Shown one piece after another: positions 24,301 through 30,729 of a stretch of 64,000 nt of DNA. A model generated the notes under the pieces. The model made no database searches and had not been told where the DNA came from. It saw nothing but the letters and a program-made list of their open reading frames with translations. The position numbers and the translations under genes were made by a program. Each line of letters starts with the position of its first letter. The first letter of the stretch is position 1. Source of the stretch: Heterohyrax brucei (lineage: Eukaryota; Chordata; Mammalia; Hyracoidea; Procaviidae); NCBI GenBank assembly GCA_028571685.1, contig CM053154.1, forward strand, positions 13,238,001 through 13,302,000. Direction: 5' to 3'.

Positions 24301-25281
24301 AGGAGAATAATTAAATTGGATAATAAGCAGTATGTCTCTTTAATAAGAAAGTTTATTTTACGAAGTTGAAAAAACTAGTCAATAAGTTATTGTAAGTAAA
24401 CACAGTTTAAAAGGTTTTTCTGTGACAGTTGAAACTTAAAACTTAGGTATAAAATGCAAATACACCTGTTGCAGGCTTTTAAAATTTTATTTGCACATCT
24501 GGGTCATGAGGATACTTCTTTGTTATAGTTGTAGTTATAAGCTTCTTAGTTTCTGGTTAATTTGTTAATAAAATTCTTCAGCAAGAGCCAGAAGTCCTTT
24601 CAATTTCGAGTTTTCCATTCAGCCAGATTGTCAACCTGTATAGAGGTTTACAGCTTTTAGGACATCTCTTTTATTGACAAGAGTTTGGGTTTTATCTGTA
24701 AGTCTATGTGTGATCTTAAGGGTGTTATCATAAACTGGGCAACCCTGATGGCGTAGTGGTTAACTGCTGTAGCTGCTAACCAAAAGGTTAGCAGTTCGGA
24801 TCCACCAGGCAGTCCTGGGAAACTCAATGGGGCAGTCCTACTCTGACCTGTAGGGTCGCTGTGAGTCAGAATTGACTTAATGGCCATGGGTTTGATTTTG
24901 GTATCATAAATCATTATCAAAATCATCAAAAGGCATTTCAGCTTTTTACTGATACGATTCTGTACTGGTAACTGTAGAGGCTTCTGAGTAATTGAGGTTC
25001 TCCTTTTGTTTAACAAGCTTGATTTTTCATTTTGGGTAACTTTAGCAAGCTCTTGGAGGCGTGCTGATGACAGGAAAGAGGACCGGGCAGAAGAGAGGGA
25101 CACCCCTCGTCGTATTCCTCCCCCAGCTCTTTCAAGAGATCGAGAAAGAGAACGAGAACGAGACCGGGAAAGAGAAGGTGAGAAAGAGAAGGCCACGTGG
25201 AAAGCTGAGAAAGATAAGGAATCTCTGCGTCGTACTAAAAATGAGACTGATGAAGATGGATGGACCACAGTGCGGCGCTAA
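182..25281 (+). CDS. EIF3A: EIF3A, eukaryotic translation initiation factor 3 subunit A (3' part of gene, 19 coding exons)
   Basis: eIF3a is the main scaffold of the eIF3 complex, which binds the 40S ribosomal subunit in the cytoplasm and helps recruit mRNA and the initiator tRNA complex. Nineteen GT-AG exons join in one frame without a stop and match the human protein as I recall it almost residue for residue, from about residue 126 to the C-terminus. The first three coding exons lie before the window. In order the exons encode the helical N-terminal region, the PCI domain (about residues 315-498), a long charged coiled coil (about 540-880), about twenty decapeptide repeats rich in DDDR and PRRG, an Arg/Asp/Glu tail, and the conserved end [10 protein letters not shown]. 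The summed exons give about 1351 residues if the N-terminus is as in human, against 1382 in human; the shortfall lies mainly in the decapeptide region. Convergent neighbour: NANOS1. Identification is very secure; exon edges were set by splice sites and frame. Confidence 0.97.
346..1812 (+). other. EIF3A intron 4
   Basis: AT-rich intron of 1.47 kb between donor GTAAAA and acceptor gtgcttacag. I recognise no young repeat, RNA gene or other element in it. Confidence 0.85.
1813..2012 (+). CDS. EIF3A: EIF3A exon 5
   Basis: Completes the split Ala codon and reads [14 protein letters not shown] through MELWQ (residues about 181-247), followed by donor GTATGT. The sequence is essentially identical to the mammalian eIF3a helical N-terminal region. 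Confidence 0.95.
2160..2296 (+). mobile_element. AfroSINE fragment in intron 5
   Basis: Begins gagccctggtgacc and ends in the family tail with tgacttgacagcaacagg. It lacks the usual CTGCTAACCAAAAGG segment, so the left half carries an internal deletion. Confidence 0.8.
2297..3395 (+). other. EIF3A intron 5, remainder
   Basis: Sequence after the SINE up to the acceptor actaactttag. T-rich run near 2557-2580. The open frames here (for example 2942-3268) have no recognisable protein content and are taken as chance. Confidence 0.7.
3396..3604 (+). CDS. EIF3A: EIF3A exon 6
   Basis: Reads [18 protein letters not shown] through EEMQ and two bases of an Arg codon, then donor GTAAGA. Residues about 248-316; leads into the PCI domain. 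Confidence 0.95.
3605..4977 (+). other. EIF3A intron 6
   Basis: 1.37 kb intron ending in tgttatccacag. It holds short GT runs near 4098-4108; I identify no repeat family or RNA gene. Confidence 0.75.
4978..5149 (+). CDS. EIF3A: EIF3A exon 7
   Basis: Completes the split Arg codon and reads [20 protein letters not shown] through GLINDM (residues about 317-374), part of the PCI domain. The donor is the less usual GTTTGT. The ATG at 4979 is internal, not a gene start. Confidence 0.95.
5150..8038 (+). other. EIF3A intron 7
   Basis: Longest intron in the window (2.9 kb), ending in ttttattacag. Mostly unrecognised AT-rich sequence. A piece near 7600-7860 resembles the antisense 3' end of an old L1 (wording like gtggtttccaatttggggct). 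Confidence 0.7.
7600..7860 (-). mobile_element. old L1 3'-end remnant
   Basis: The stretch with gtggtttccaatttggggct then ttctgtaaatactgctg follows the antisense order of mammalian L1 3' ends. It is highly diverged, and the limits are approximate. Confidence 0.4.
8039..8143 (+). CDS. EIF3A: EIF3A exon 8
   Basis: Thirty-five codons, phase 0 at both ends: [18 protein letters not shown] to CERVTK, donor GTAAGC. Residues about 375-409 of the PCI domain. Confidence 0.95.
8527..8625 (+). CDS. EIF3A: EIF3A exon 9
   Basis: Thirty-three codons in phase 0: [16 protein letters not shown] to LRLLQQ, donor GTAAAA. Residues about 410-442 in the PCI domain. I recall human as VREQ and LQNN at two places where this copy has VKEQ and LQSN. 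Confidence 0.95.
9221..9349 (+). ncRNA. SNORA19: box H/ACA small nucleolar RNA, SNORA19 (ACA19)
   Basis: Two hairpins joined by an H box and closed by an ACA box. Hairpin 1 has lower stem GCACA (9223-9227) with TGTGC (9275-9279) and upper stem CTGCT (9238-9242) with AGCAG (9258-9262). The H box ATATGA (ANANNA) is at 9281-9286. Hairpin 2 has lower stem TGAAGG (9292-9297) with CCTTCA (9337-9342) and upper stem GCAG (9305-9308) with CTGC (9327-9330). ACA is at 9344-9346, three bases from the inferred end, and 14 nt from the base of the upper stem, as expected for a pseudouridylation guide. Human SNORA19 is hosted by an EIF3A intron, which is why I give that name. As an intronic snoRNA it would be released from the spliced lariat. 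Target uridines were not tested here. Confidence 0.85.
9485..9605 (+). mobile_element. MIR SINE fragment
   Basis: Wording typical of MIR cores: ctctgagcctcattcttc, then cagggttgtcgtgagactgg, then ggtgctggataaatggcagc. Old and diverged. Confidence 0.55.
9630..9746 (+). CDS. EIF3A: EIF3A exon 10
   Basis: Thirty-nine codons, phase 0: [18 protein letters not shown] to HCDLQ, donor GTATGT. Residues about 443-481, end of the PCI domain. The first residues are VAQ where I recall VSQ in human. Confidence 0.95.
9971..10156 (+). CDS. EIF3A: EIF3A exon 11
   Basis: Sixty-two codons, phase 0: [18 protein letters not shown] to KPAHIL, donor GTATGT. Residues about 482-543, covering the end of the PCI fold and the link to the coiled coil. 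Confidence 0.95.
10157..10701 (+). other. EIF3A intron 11
   Basis: 545-base AT-rich intron ending in tttgtgtcttgaag. I recognise no element in it. Confidence 0.8.
10702..11049 (+). CDS. EIF3A: EIF3A exon 12
   Basis: One hundred and sixteen codons, phase 0: [18 protein letters not shown] to KAFKDIDIE, donor GTACGT. Residues about 544-659. Dense E/K/R heptad-like sequence forming the first part of the charged coiled coil. Confidence 0.95.
11115..11736 (-). mobile_element. LINE 3'-end remnant (L1-type, non-coding)
   Basis: T-rich start (cctttttattgtgatcacgtg) then a C/T-rich stretch and phrases shared with copies at 32864-33704, 35218-35988 and 41060-41640 (for example tagaaccataaagtgc and gtctgggcaccat). 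Orientation is inferred from the T-rich left end. The open frames inside are chance. Confidence 0.6.
11824..11989 (+). mobile_element. AfroSINE
   Basis: Near-complete copy: tggaaaccctggtggcatag, ctgctaactgaaaggttggc, gatagggtcactgtgagtca and tail ggcagtagatttggtttt. Confidence 0.92.
12206..12310 (+). CDS. EIF3A: EIF3A exon 13
   Basis: Thirty-five codons, phase 0: [18 protein letters not shown] to NQEKK, donor GTGAGT. Residues about 660-694 in the coiled coil. Confidence 0.95.
12340..13860 (-). mobile_element. L1 LINE 3' region, interrupted
   Basis: Antisense L1 3'-end wording in order: ttccataacttgatagccc, atactccatcgtatgggtg, ttggaaattaggaataaagc and, after an interruption at about 12955-13430, gatcgctggatcatgag, aagaaactgccagactatcc and acattctcaccagctcgcg. 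The left GT run at 12942-12952 is a small microsatellite. The intervening 0.48 kb is of unknown family. Confidence 0.75.
13955..14068 (+). CDS. EIF3A: EIF3A exon 14
   Basis: Thirty-eight codons, phase 0: [18 protein letters not shown] to WEQQEEER, donor GTAAGT. Residues about 695-732, coiled coil. Confidence 0.95.
14280..14580 (-). mobile_element. L1-type 3'UTR remnant
   Basis: Phrases such as ttcacaaaggtgtggaac and accaatctggacattccc match the order seen in antisense L1 3' tails elsewhere in mammals. Limits are approximate. Confidence 0.5.
15047..15160 (+). mobile_element. long-form AfroSINE, 3'-truncated
   Basis: ggtccctgggtggcacagat, then ccaggttggtggttcaacc and ggaaaggcctggtgtgatcc, the head of the longer (about 210 bp) AfroSINE form. 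The tail half is missing, and LINE sequence follows directly. Confidence 0.75.
15161..15779 (+). mobile_element. LINE 3' end with A-rich tail
   Basis: From about 15560 it reads gaccacatgggcagctcctg, ggaggtgggatgagaaggca and a tail ending in an A-rich run at 15764-15779. The same 3' terminus recurs at 55306-55530, so this is a repeat family on the + strand. Its identity as L1-type is inference. Confidence 0.65.
16105..16227 (+). CDS. EIF3A: EIF3A exon 15
   Basis: Forty-one codons, phase 0: [18 protein letters not shown] to RQSVYE, donor GTGAAC. Residues about 733-773, coiled coil. Confidence 0.95.
16228..16782 (+). other. EIF3A intron 15
   Basis: 555-base AT-rich intron, acceptor ttcaattgcag. 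I see no recognisable element. Confidence 0.8.
16783..16936 (+). CDS. EIF3A: EIF3A exon 16
   Basis: Reads [18 protein letters not shown] to RAEEQMLK plus one base of a Glu codon, then donor GTACGT at 16937. Residues about 774-824. The last 16 bases of the exon and its donor belong to the first unit of a 55-bp tandem repeat. Reading on past the donor meets TAG after GTCGPGLLH. Confidence 0.95.
16921..17258 (+). repeat. 55-bp minisatellite spanning an exon end and its 5' splice site
   Basis: Six units of exactly 55 bases start at 16921, 16976, 17031, 17086, 17141 and 17196, with a partial seventh at 17251. Each unit opens with a form of GAGCAGATGCTCAAAGGTAC and closes with a form of TTAGGTCCAGCTGA. 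Unit 1 is partly exonic. Unit 2 keeps an almost identical donor (AAAG/GTATGTGT), and later units drift (GTTCCT, GTACCT, CTACCT, GTACCT). Confidence 0.95.
17604..17788 (+). CDS. EIF3A: EIF3A exon 17
   Basis: Completes the split Glu codon and reads [18 protein letters not shown] to DDSLSRK, donor GTGAGG. Residues about 825-886, end of the charged coiled coil. Confidence 0.95.
17789..19545 (+). other. EIF3A intron 17
   Basis: 1.76 kb intron, acceptor gtcaatgtag. Apart from a MER5-like DNA transposon piece at about 18105-18235, I recognise nothing firm. Confidence 0.7.
18105..18235 (+). mobile_element. MER5-like hAT-Charlie fragment
   Basis: gtgtggtgcagggaccagta, gcatcacatgagaattggt and agaaatgcagagtctagacc follow the MER5 order (gtggtccgcggaccagcagc-type start). 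Old, non-autonomous DNA transposon. Confidence 0.65.
19546..19628 (+). CDS. EIF3A: EIF3A exon 18
   Basis: Reads [18 protein letters not shown] to GPPE plus two bases of a Lys codon, donor GTAAGT. Residues about 887-913, start of the arginine-rich C-terminal part. Confidence 0.93.
19680..20160 (-). mobile_element. L1 LINE fragment in intron 18
   Basis: Antisense L1 phrases in order: atggctgcatagtacttcac, catttatctgttgatgggca, gtgaatcaatttttatatat and tttgcatgtggaaaactag. Diverged; no coding potential. Confidence 0.7.
20247..20899 (+). CDS. EIF3A: EIF3A exon 19 (decapeptide repeat exon)
   Basis: Acceptor gctgtccag. Completes Lys and reads [16 protein letters not shown], then about twenty tandem units of roughly ten residues of the type [10 protein letters not shown] / [10 protein letters not shown] / DDDRGPWRN, then [14 protein letters not shown]. 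Donor GTAAAA at 20900. In human eIF3a this repeat region (about 25 units by my recollection) is known to bind other initiation factors. The 30-base period is a multiple of three, so several other frames are also open; those are shadows. Confidence 0.95.
20330..20870 (+). repeat. 30-bp coding tandem repeat (decapeptide units) in EIF3A
   Basis: Degenerate 30-base units with a constant GAY-GAN-GAY-CGN (D-D/E-D-R) core and alternating PRRG and WRN/WRT halves. Most units are ten codons; the last two before DDSRPG are nine ([18 protein letters not shown]). Lengths are kept in frame. Confidence 0.9.
20900..22733 (+). other. EIF3A intron 19
   Basis: 1.83 kb intron, acceptor after an A-rich run (aaaaaaaaaacag), which is unusual because the polypyrimidine tract is pushed upstream to about 22704-22719. 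It contains a MIR-like fragment at about 21895-22045 and a short GT/AT run near 22115-22150. Confidence 0.8.
21895..22045 (+). mobile_element. MIR SINE fragment
   Basis: tgaagtgaggataatacttc, gtggagaggattgaatgagt and tgtaaatgttagct follow the MIR core and 3' half. Confidence 0.65.
22734..22977 (+). CDS. EIF3A: EIF3A exon 20
   Basis: Completes the split Gly codon and reads [11 protein letters not shown] to RFRRP plus two bases of an Arg codon. Donor GTTTGC. Residues about 1132-1212. Contains an RD/RE run encoded by four 18-bp repeats at 22883-22954. Confidence 0.95.
22883..22954 (+). repeat. four 18-bp coding repeats (Arg-Asp/Glu)
   Basis: Four consecutive units of GAGCGGGACCGGGATCGA type, the third starting at 22919, with the fourth diverged (GAGCGAGACGGGGATCGA). 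They encode a six-residue alternating R and D/E unit. The human exon, as I recall it, has a shorter RERDRERDVDRED stretch. Confidence 0.9.
22978..23701 (+). other. EIF3A intron 20
   Basis: 724-base intron from GTTTGC to aaatggctgcag. I recognise no repeat or RNA gene. Confidence 0.8.
23702..23883 (+). CDS. EIF3A: EIF3A exon 21
   Basis: Completes Arg and reads [18 protein letters not shown] to PPLRSDREE plus one base, donor GTATGG. Residues about 1213-1273, R/D-rich. The weak +5 donor context is noted but the frame is intact. Confidence 0.95.
24106..24298 (+). mobile_element. long-form AfroSINE, diverged
   Basis: gtgccctggtggtgcagcgg at the left, gaagattatatcctgggata in the middle and caactgaatggcacctaaaa at the right; the head and middle match the longer AfroSINE form. 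Confidence 0.75.
24735..24901 (+). mobile_element. AfroSINE with target-site duplication
   Basis: Complete copy from gggcaaccctgatggcgtag to ggccatgggtttgattttgg. It is flanked by TATCATAAA at 24726-24734 and 24902-24910, a 9-base target-site duplication. Confidence 0.94.
25046..25281 (+). CDS. EIF3A: EIF3A exon 22, last coding exon
   Basis: Completes an Ala codon (I recall Val in human) and reads [16 protein letters not shown] to [10 protein letters not shown], stop TAA at 25279-25281. The end of the protein matches mammalian eIF3a exactly as I recall it. Confidence 0.96.
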
Positions 25282-26250
25282 GTCTCACGATACTGGATTC
25301 ATACTAGTGTCTTACATAGGTTTGATCACATTCAAGGATTATTATTCTTGTGCTTCAACCAGTCTAAATTGGATCCTCTAACTAATGTTTCACCATAACA
25401 CGAAAAGCATGAACTTGTATTAATCCTATATAATAGATTGATCATGCACCCGTATCCACAGAAGGTTGGAAAACCATGCCATTTTCTGAAATTTAAGGTG
25501 TTGCATTATTTCACCAATCATTTGTCTACAAAAAAAGAAAAACTAAAAAATAAATTGAAAATGTGAATCCTTCAGGTATTGAGTAACACCTTACCTTGGT
25601 ACAGAACTGTTTTTTTTCCTTTTCAAAGATCTTAATTTGGAACGGGGTGAGTTCTGTTATAGAAAATATATTTGCAGACTCCCTCAGGCGGCAGAGCTGA
25701 ACAGTTTCCACACCATTTAGCTGTTGAAATTTGCCTCTGTAGGGACTGAGGTCTTCACTAAATTTTAAATTTTTCAGGTTCACTTTAAGTGCAGTAAACA
25801 TTACAAACATTGGATACAGTGGGTTCTGTAGATTTTACTTGCGTGAAGGTGAGTATAAAGAAATATTTGCAGTCATTATTGTAATGACGGGAATACTGCT
25901 CGAGTGTGAATCCCAGCAACACGGCTTTTAACCCTACAGCATCTGGTCAACTGTGGCTGCATTTCTCTGTTGCCAATAGCGAGCTGCTTTTCCATTGATG
26001 GAGAATTCATGCCTTTCAAGCATTTTAAATATGAAAATATTTATAAATGTGTGGTTTGGAAGAATTGTTTAAATTCTTTTTCCTAATTTCCTTTCTCTCC
26101 AGGATAGATCTTTCAACACGTAATTTGTAGTAACGACTGTGTTGACTTCAATTTTGGAGTGTAGTAGCTATGTTGAGGTCTTATTGAAGCCAACACACAA
26201 CTTGCTGCTGTGGTTTTTCTTCAGTGACAAATAAAATACTTACAGAATTT
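25282..26250 (+). other. EIF3A: EIF3A 3' untranslated region
   Basis: About 970 bases between the stop and the inferred cleavage site. It is free of SINE and LTR copies. An upstream AATAAA at 25549-25554 could give a short form; the main signal is at 26230-26235. Confidence 0.75.
26230..26235 (+). terminator. EIF3A polyadenylation signal AATAAA
   Basis: AATAAA followed after about 20 bases by a GT-rich element (tttagtgttgatttgtggtt). The 3'UTR length it gives, near 1 kb, fits the human mRNA as I recall it. A second AATAAA at 26607-26612 would extend the transcript. Confidence 0.75.
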
Positions 26251-26389
26251 GTTTAGTGTTGATTTGTGGTTCAAGTGTTGTGTTTATACTCAGGAGTTGG
26301 CGTTACTCGAGTTTTATCAGAATCAAAGAAAACAGCAAAACATGGCTCTGATGAGCCCCTGAAAATGTGCTCATTAATTGAGGAACCCT

Positions 26390-26395
26390 TTTAAT
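26390..26395 (-). terminator. candidate NANOS1 polyadenylation signal ATTAAA
   Basis: TTTAAT on the + strand reads ATTAAA on the NANOS1 strand, followed by T-rich sequence further downstream. Other ATTAAA forms occur near 27818 and 28265, which could produce shorter 3'UTRs. Confidence 0.45.
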
Positions 26396-28202
26396 GCTGT
26401 CTCCTGTGAACACATGTGGTGTATCTGTGTCTGTGTGTCTCAGACTGACCCACCGTGGATTCCTGTTGAAATGGTTCGTTTCAGAGAATGTGGTGAGGCC
26501 TGCTGATACACCTGGAAGGCCAGAAGAGGGCGTATTAATGCTCTAACAGTTTCAGTTACAGTGCAGAAAGCCAGTCTTGAAACATTTAAGTTGCTTAATG
26601 TATCTCAATAAACAAAGGTCTTGAAAGGTCTAAAGAGCAAGAGGACCTTTTCTCTCATGATAAGTAAAAGAACTTAAGATAAGTGGTTGTATTTGGGGCA
26701 GTAACCTACTCTGAGTGTTTCAGCTGTTGGGGAACTATGTTGACATCACAGATGGGCCTCAAGTAGTGACAACTCCTCTAAACTGTGAACCCTATGTTTG
26801 CATGATAGTCGGGTTTCCAGGCCAGTCTGCAAACCCACCCTTTCTGCCTGTGTTCTAGGAGTTAGAATCCAGAGCACAGCTGGAAGGTGATGTTTTCCAG
26901 TCTGTAGCTGCTGCTGCTTGATTGGCTGTGAGGTTTCCACTGCGCGCAGATCTGAGTCTCCCAGCGCGCCTTCCCACTCCTTGGATTGGCAAATGAGTTT
27001 CAAAGGAAAGCTGAGTAACCAACCCATAGACTGCTGTGCTCACACATCTGTGTCCTGGTAGCTTCTGCATTTTTTACATAAGATAGCCATTTACACAGAG
27101 GGATCTGGGGATGGGGGCAGTGAACTAGGCACTCATCAGCCCATGGGTTGTAAAGCATCAGTGGGCATCAGGGGGGAGGTAGACATCTGTATATGTGTTA
27201 AGGTTTTGGACCAAGAATAAACTGGTTTTTAGCAAAGGTGCTTTGTAGATTGAGCAACTGAAAATTTTGTGATTGAAACAAGGGGACACTGTTGAGTGGA
27301 TGTTGCTTGTGCTGTAGCTGAGAATGGACTAGACACAGACTAACACTTCAACTTGAAGTTCACATAGATTTGCAGCATTTAAAAATGCATGATTCTGGCT
27401 TAATCTGTGACAAAAGTTGTAATCAAAGCTAATAACTGCAAAACTTCCAGAAAGGACTTGGTTGGAAAATTAAAGTGCCACTGGAAACAAGTCTACCAAA
27501 AAAAAAAAAAAAAAAAAATCCTCTACAGCTGAATAGAGGATTCAATGTGCAACTTGTTACCTAGCCAGACATGCAGGGAGTTCCTAAGACAATAACGCCC
27601 ACCAGTGATTTTTGTCCATATTTTTTAAAACTTGGGGGGGGGGGGAATCAGTTTTCACCCTAAACAATTTGGGCATGTGCTTAAAAGTGTTTCACATGAG
27701 TGTTGAACTCCCCAAGTTAAATGTATTAGGATGTGGCTAGTGTGTTTTTTGAAAAGAGCTAGCCAATTACGAAAACACTAATAGGTAATTCCCCCCAAAC
27801 TCTTCTGGCTTTAGGACTTTAATAAATGAGCATGAGACACACCCATTTGCAGGGATTCTCCTGTGTTGGAGGCCCGCAAGCATGCAGTGTGCAAAACTTG
27901 GCCCTCTCAAAAATACCAAACAGCAAATAGGTGGATCCTGCTGCCCATCTAGTCCCCTGGCGTGAGAAAATAAGGTAATCATCTGGAAAAGATGGAAGGC
28001 TGGAGAAGTAACAAATTCAGGTTGGCCTGAAAACTTAGCCCCACAAAAAGGGTAATGAACAATCTGGTTTATATTCGTAGCTTCCTTTGACAAAAGGCGT
28101 ACAGGTGCCCTGTTAACTACCGTAAAATGAGCCCCCAGGTTAGGCCAGGGCTGCATGAAGGAACCCCACACACCCCAGCAAACCCCTCCCTAGTGGGCTC
28201 TT

Positions 28203-28210
28203 TATGTACA
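28203..28210 (-). promoter_or_regulatory. Pumilio response element (TGTACATA) in NANOS1 3'UTR
   Basis: The minus strand reads TGTACATA, an exact match to the TGTANATA site bound by PUM1/PUM2. Nanos proteins act with Pumilio, so a site in the NANOS1 3'UTR would allow feedback. Functional use is inference. Confidence 0.5.
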
Positions 28211-29546
28211 TAGGCTGAGGTTTTAGTTGGTATTTGCAGATAGTGATGAGCGTGTTTAAAATAGATTTAATTTCCTCCATGTTTTGATGGTAAGTGCGGA
28301 CACTGGCTTTTAGGAAGTGAGGTGAAGACGACTCTGCCCTAAGGGTCAAGTTGAATCTCAAGGGATAATCAGTGGGTTCCAGAAATGAGATTACAAGGGT
28401 CTTTCCAGTTAAGAAATCTGAGTGTGAGGGAGGCTTCCTTTGCCTCCAGCCTTCAGGATCAGTTCCTTGAATTAATGCATCCTCTGGCTTGGGGACTGTC
28501 CATGCCAGCCTACAGCCAGGCAGCCTGTAGTGAAACCTTGACCACATTATACCACACTCCCAGAACTCGAGATGCACCTGCCATTTGTGGTGTTAACAGT
28601 TCTCTTGCCCTTCTCCTTTCACATAAGAACAGTCACCAAGTTCTTCAATAACTATACTGGGGAGGGAAGTGGTAAGAGAAAAAGCCAGATATAAAAGCTG
28701 TAGGTAAGATTGATTAATTCATATACTATTGTATAAATACACAAGATTGTTAACAGCACCATTTCCAAGTGTGTACACAATGTGATAACTTGGCACAAAT
28801 TTTAAAGGTGGAAAAGGCTAGTTGCCACTTTAAGTAATCAAAGATCTGGTACAGAAAAGGGTAAAGAGCTGTATTCTACCTGCTACAGATTGTGCCTTTT
28901 CATTCACCTCCAGCTACAGGGATGGGACAACCACCCAAACTAACACTGGGAAGTCTGCCAATCTTCGACTTATCATAACGGTGACACTACCAGGGGCTCG
29001 ATCCACCTGGATTTGAAAAAACTGATGAAGTGATAAAGGACAACTAAAATATTAATTGCTTCAAACAATAAAAGTCATTTTGCTGACATTCCATAAAATC
29101 GCTAGTTTTCAAGCTCAGTTCAGAGGCTTTTAAAAAAATATTCTAGACCTAGTAAAGTGCCTCCATTTGTCAAGGGAAAAGCATCCAACATTAGACTGAA
29201 ACAACTTCAGGCTGAGACGCATCTAGAACAGGCCGAAGTATGGAACACAGTAAATAAACAGCGCCGCTAGGATGCCGTACTCCACCAAATGGAATCACGC
29301 ACGCCCAGCCGTCACCTTCTGGCCGTGCATGAACTACCAACTGTTAACACAAATCAAGATTTTAGCGTGTAGTCTCAACCGCTTCTTGGCAGCAGAAGTC
29401 TCCATCCGCTGGCTTCCTCGGGGGCGGGGTGGCGAATAAGACATTCCCAGCTGAACCAAATACTGGGCCCCACGCGCCCCACTAGCAAGGGAGCTGGCGC
29501 GCAGACCCAACCCGGAAGGAGCGACCGCGGTGGCCAGCTCGGGCCC

Positions 29547-30410
29547 TCAGCGCAGCTTCTTGCCTGGCAGGCCGTCCCGGGCACCGCGGGGTGGCGGGCG
29601 CGCGGCAGGCGGCGGCGGCGGCACTTTGGAGAGCGGGCAGTACTTGATGGTGTGCGCGTTGTCGCCGCTGGCGCCACACAAGGGACACGTGTAGCGGCGC
29701 AGCACCGGGCACAGCACTCGCCCGTCCGGGCCCTTCAGGATGTGCGTGGTGTAGAGCGCCACCGCCTCCTTGTTGTTTCTACAGAACACACACACCTGCA
29801 GCTCCGGCTTGAGCAGACGCGCGGTCGGCCCGGAGGCCGCGTGCAGCCGGGGCTCGGCCGCCCACGGCGGGGCCCTGTCCTCGCGCCGCGCCGCCTCGGC
29901 CGTGGCGAGGGCAGTGGCGGCAGCAGGCGCGCAACCTAGCAGCACGGCGGTGGCGCGGCCCGCGAACGGGCTCAGCTCGGCGAAGCGCTCCTCCAGCAGC
30001 CCGGCCTCGGCGGGGCCCGCGCACAGCTCCAGGGCGCCCAGCTCCAGCGCACCGCCCAGGTAGCGGCCCCGAGGCCCCGGCTCGTCGCTGTCGTCGTCGT
30101 CGTCGTCGTCCTCGTCGTAGTCGGCTGGCTCCAGCGCCGGCCCCAGCGCCCCGGCTGCGGGTCCGGCCCCCGCGTGGGGCGAGCAGCTGAGCGAGGAGGT
30201 GGAAGAGGACGGGGAGTCGCCGCCGCGCTTGTCGCCGTCCACCGCCTTGGTGATGAGGGTGGCGAGTCCCAGGTAGTCGTTCCACGAGCTGAAGGGCTGC
30301 GGGTGCGCCGGGCCCGGGGCGCTCACGTGGCGGGCGCTGGGCACGAGCGCCGTGGGCGGGGGGGCGCGGCCGCGGTGGGGCGAGCGGGGCGCCCAGGGAA
30401 AAGCCTCCAT
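29547..30410 (-). CDS. NANOS1: NANOS1, nanos C2HC-type zinc finger 1
   Basis: Intronless CDS of 287 codons, start CAT at 30408-30410 (MEAFPWAPRSPHRGRAPPP), stop TGA at 29547-29549. NANOS1 is a cytoplasmic translational repressor that binds RNA with Pumilio and recruits the CCR4-NOT deadenylase. Seen here: the N-terminal NOT1-interacting motif PFSSWNDYLGLATL (residues about 39-52), a seven-Asp run after DYDE (101-107), and the nanos zinc finger with C207, C210, H223, C234 and C242, C245, H253, C258. The spacings CX2CX12HX10C and CX2CX7HX4C are exactly those of the family. The end PGKKLR matches human. Human NANOS1 is 292 aa as I recall it; length differences fall in the Ala/Gly/Ser-rich linker. 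The frame stays open upstream to 30959, but the ATG chosen matches the known N-terminus. Confidence 0.97.
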   Translation of the reverse strand: MEAFPWAPRSPHRGRAPPPTALVPSARHVSAPGPAHPQPFSSWNDYLGLATLITKAVDGDKRGGDSPSSSTSSLSCSPHAGAGPAAGALGPALEPADYDEDDDDDDDSDEPGPRGRYLGGALELGALELCAGPAEAGLLEERFAELSPFAGRATAVLLGCAPAAATALATAEAARREDRAPPWAAEPRLHAASGPTARLLKPELQVCVFCRNNKEAVALYTTHILKGPDGRVLCPVLRRYTCPLCGASGDNAHTIKYCPLSKVPPPPPAARPPPRGARDGLPGKKLR

Positions 30411-30503
30411 GGGCGGCTGCGGGCCGCACCTCCCCGCCGCCAGCGCCCTGACGGAGGGACGCGCAGCTGCCCGCCGGCCGGTCTCCGCGGGGCCTCTCGC
30501 GCC

Positions 30504-30510
30504 TTTTATC
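30504..30510 (-). promoter_or_regulatory. TATA-like box of NANOS1 (GATAAAA)
   Basis: The minus strand reads GCGATAAAAGGCGCGAG about 95 bases before the ATG. It predicts a start near 30475-30480 and a 5'UTR of about 65-70 bases. The only AT-rich motif in an otherwise GC-only promoter. Confidence 0.6.
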
Positions 30511-30729
30511 GCGCTCTCCCTTCCCGGCCTCGCAGCGGCCCTGCCCCCGCGCTCCCCGCCCGGACGGAGGCGGAGCGCAGCGGAGGCGGGCGCGCCCGGC
30601 GGCCGCCAGTGCGCGCTCCGCTCCGACCCGCGCGGCTCCGGCGCCAGTGCTGCGCCAGCGTCTCCAGCCGCCTGGCCGCTTTCGCTCCGGGAGGGGGCGG
30701 GAGAGGCGCCGCCTCGGGTCCCGGCGCTA

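Larger units (their letters stand above)
26370..29546 (-). other. NANOS1: NANOS1 3' untranslated region (inferred extent)
   Basis: 3.2 kb downstream of the NANOS1 stop on the minus strand, free of AfroSINE and LTR copies. It carries a 21-base A run at 27498-27518 (U-run in the mRNA), a 12-base G run at 27634-27645 (C-run in the mRNA) and a Pumilio-type site at 28203-28210. The length agrees with the roughly 3 kb human NANOS1 3'UTR as I recall it. The exact end is not proven. Confidence 0.6.

Noticed and set aside
24735-24901. tRNA-like A and B box segments in the SINEs (for example ggttagcagttcggatcc)
   Set aside because: They are the tRNA-derived heads of AfroSINEs and are followed by the SINE tail. 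There is no cloverleaf, so they are not tRNA genes.
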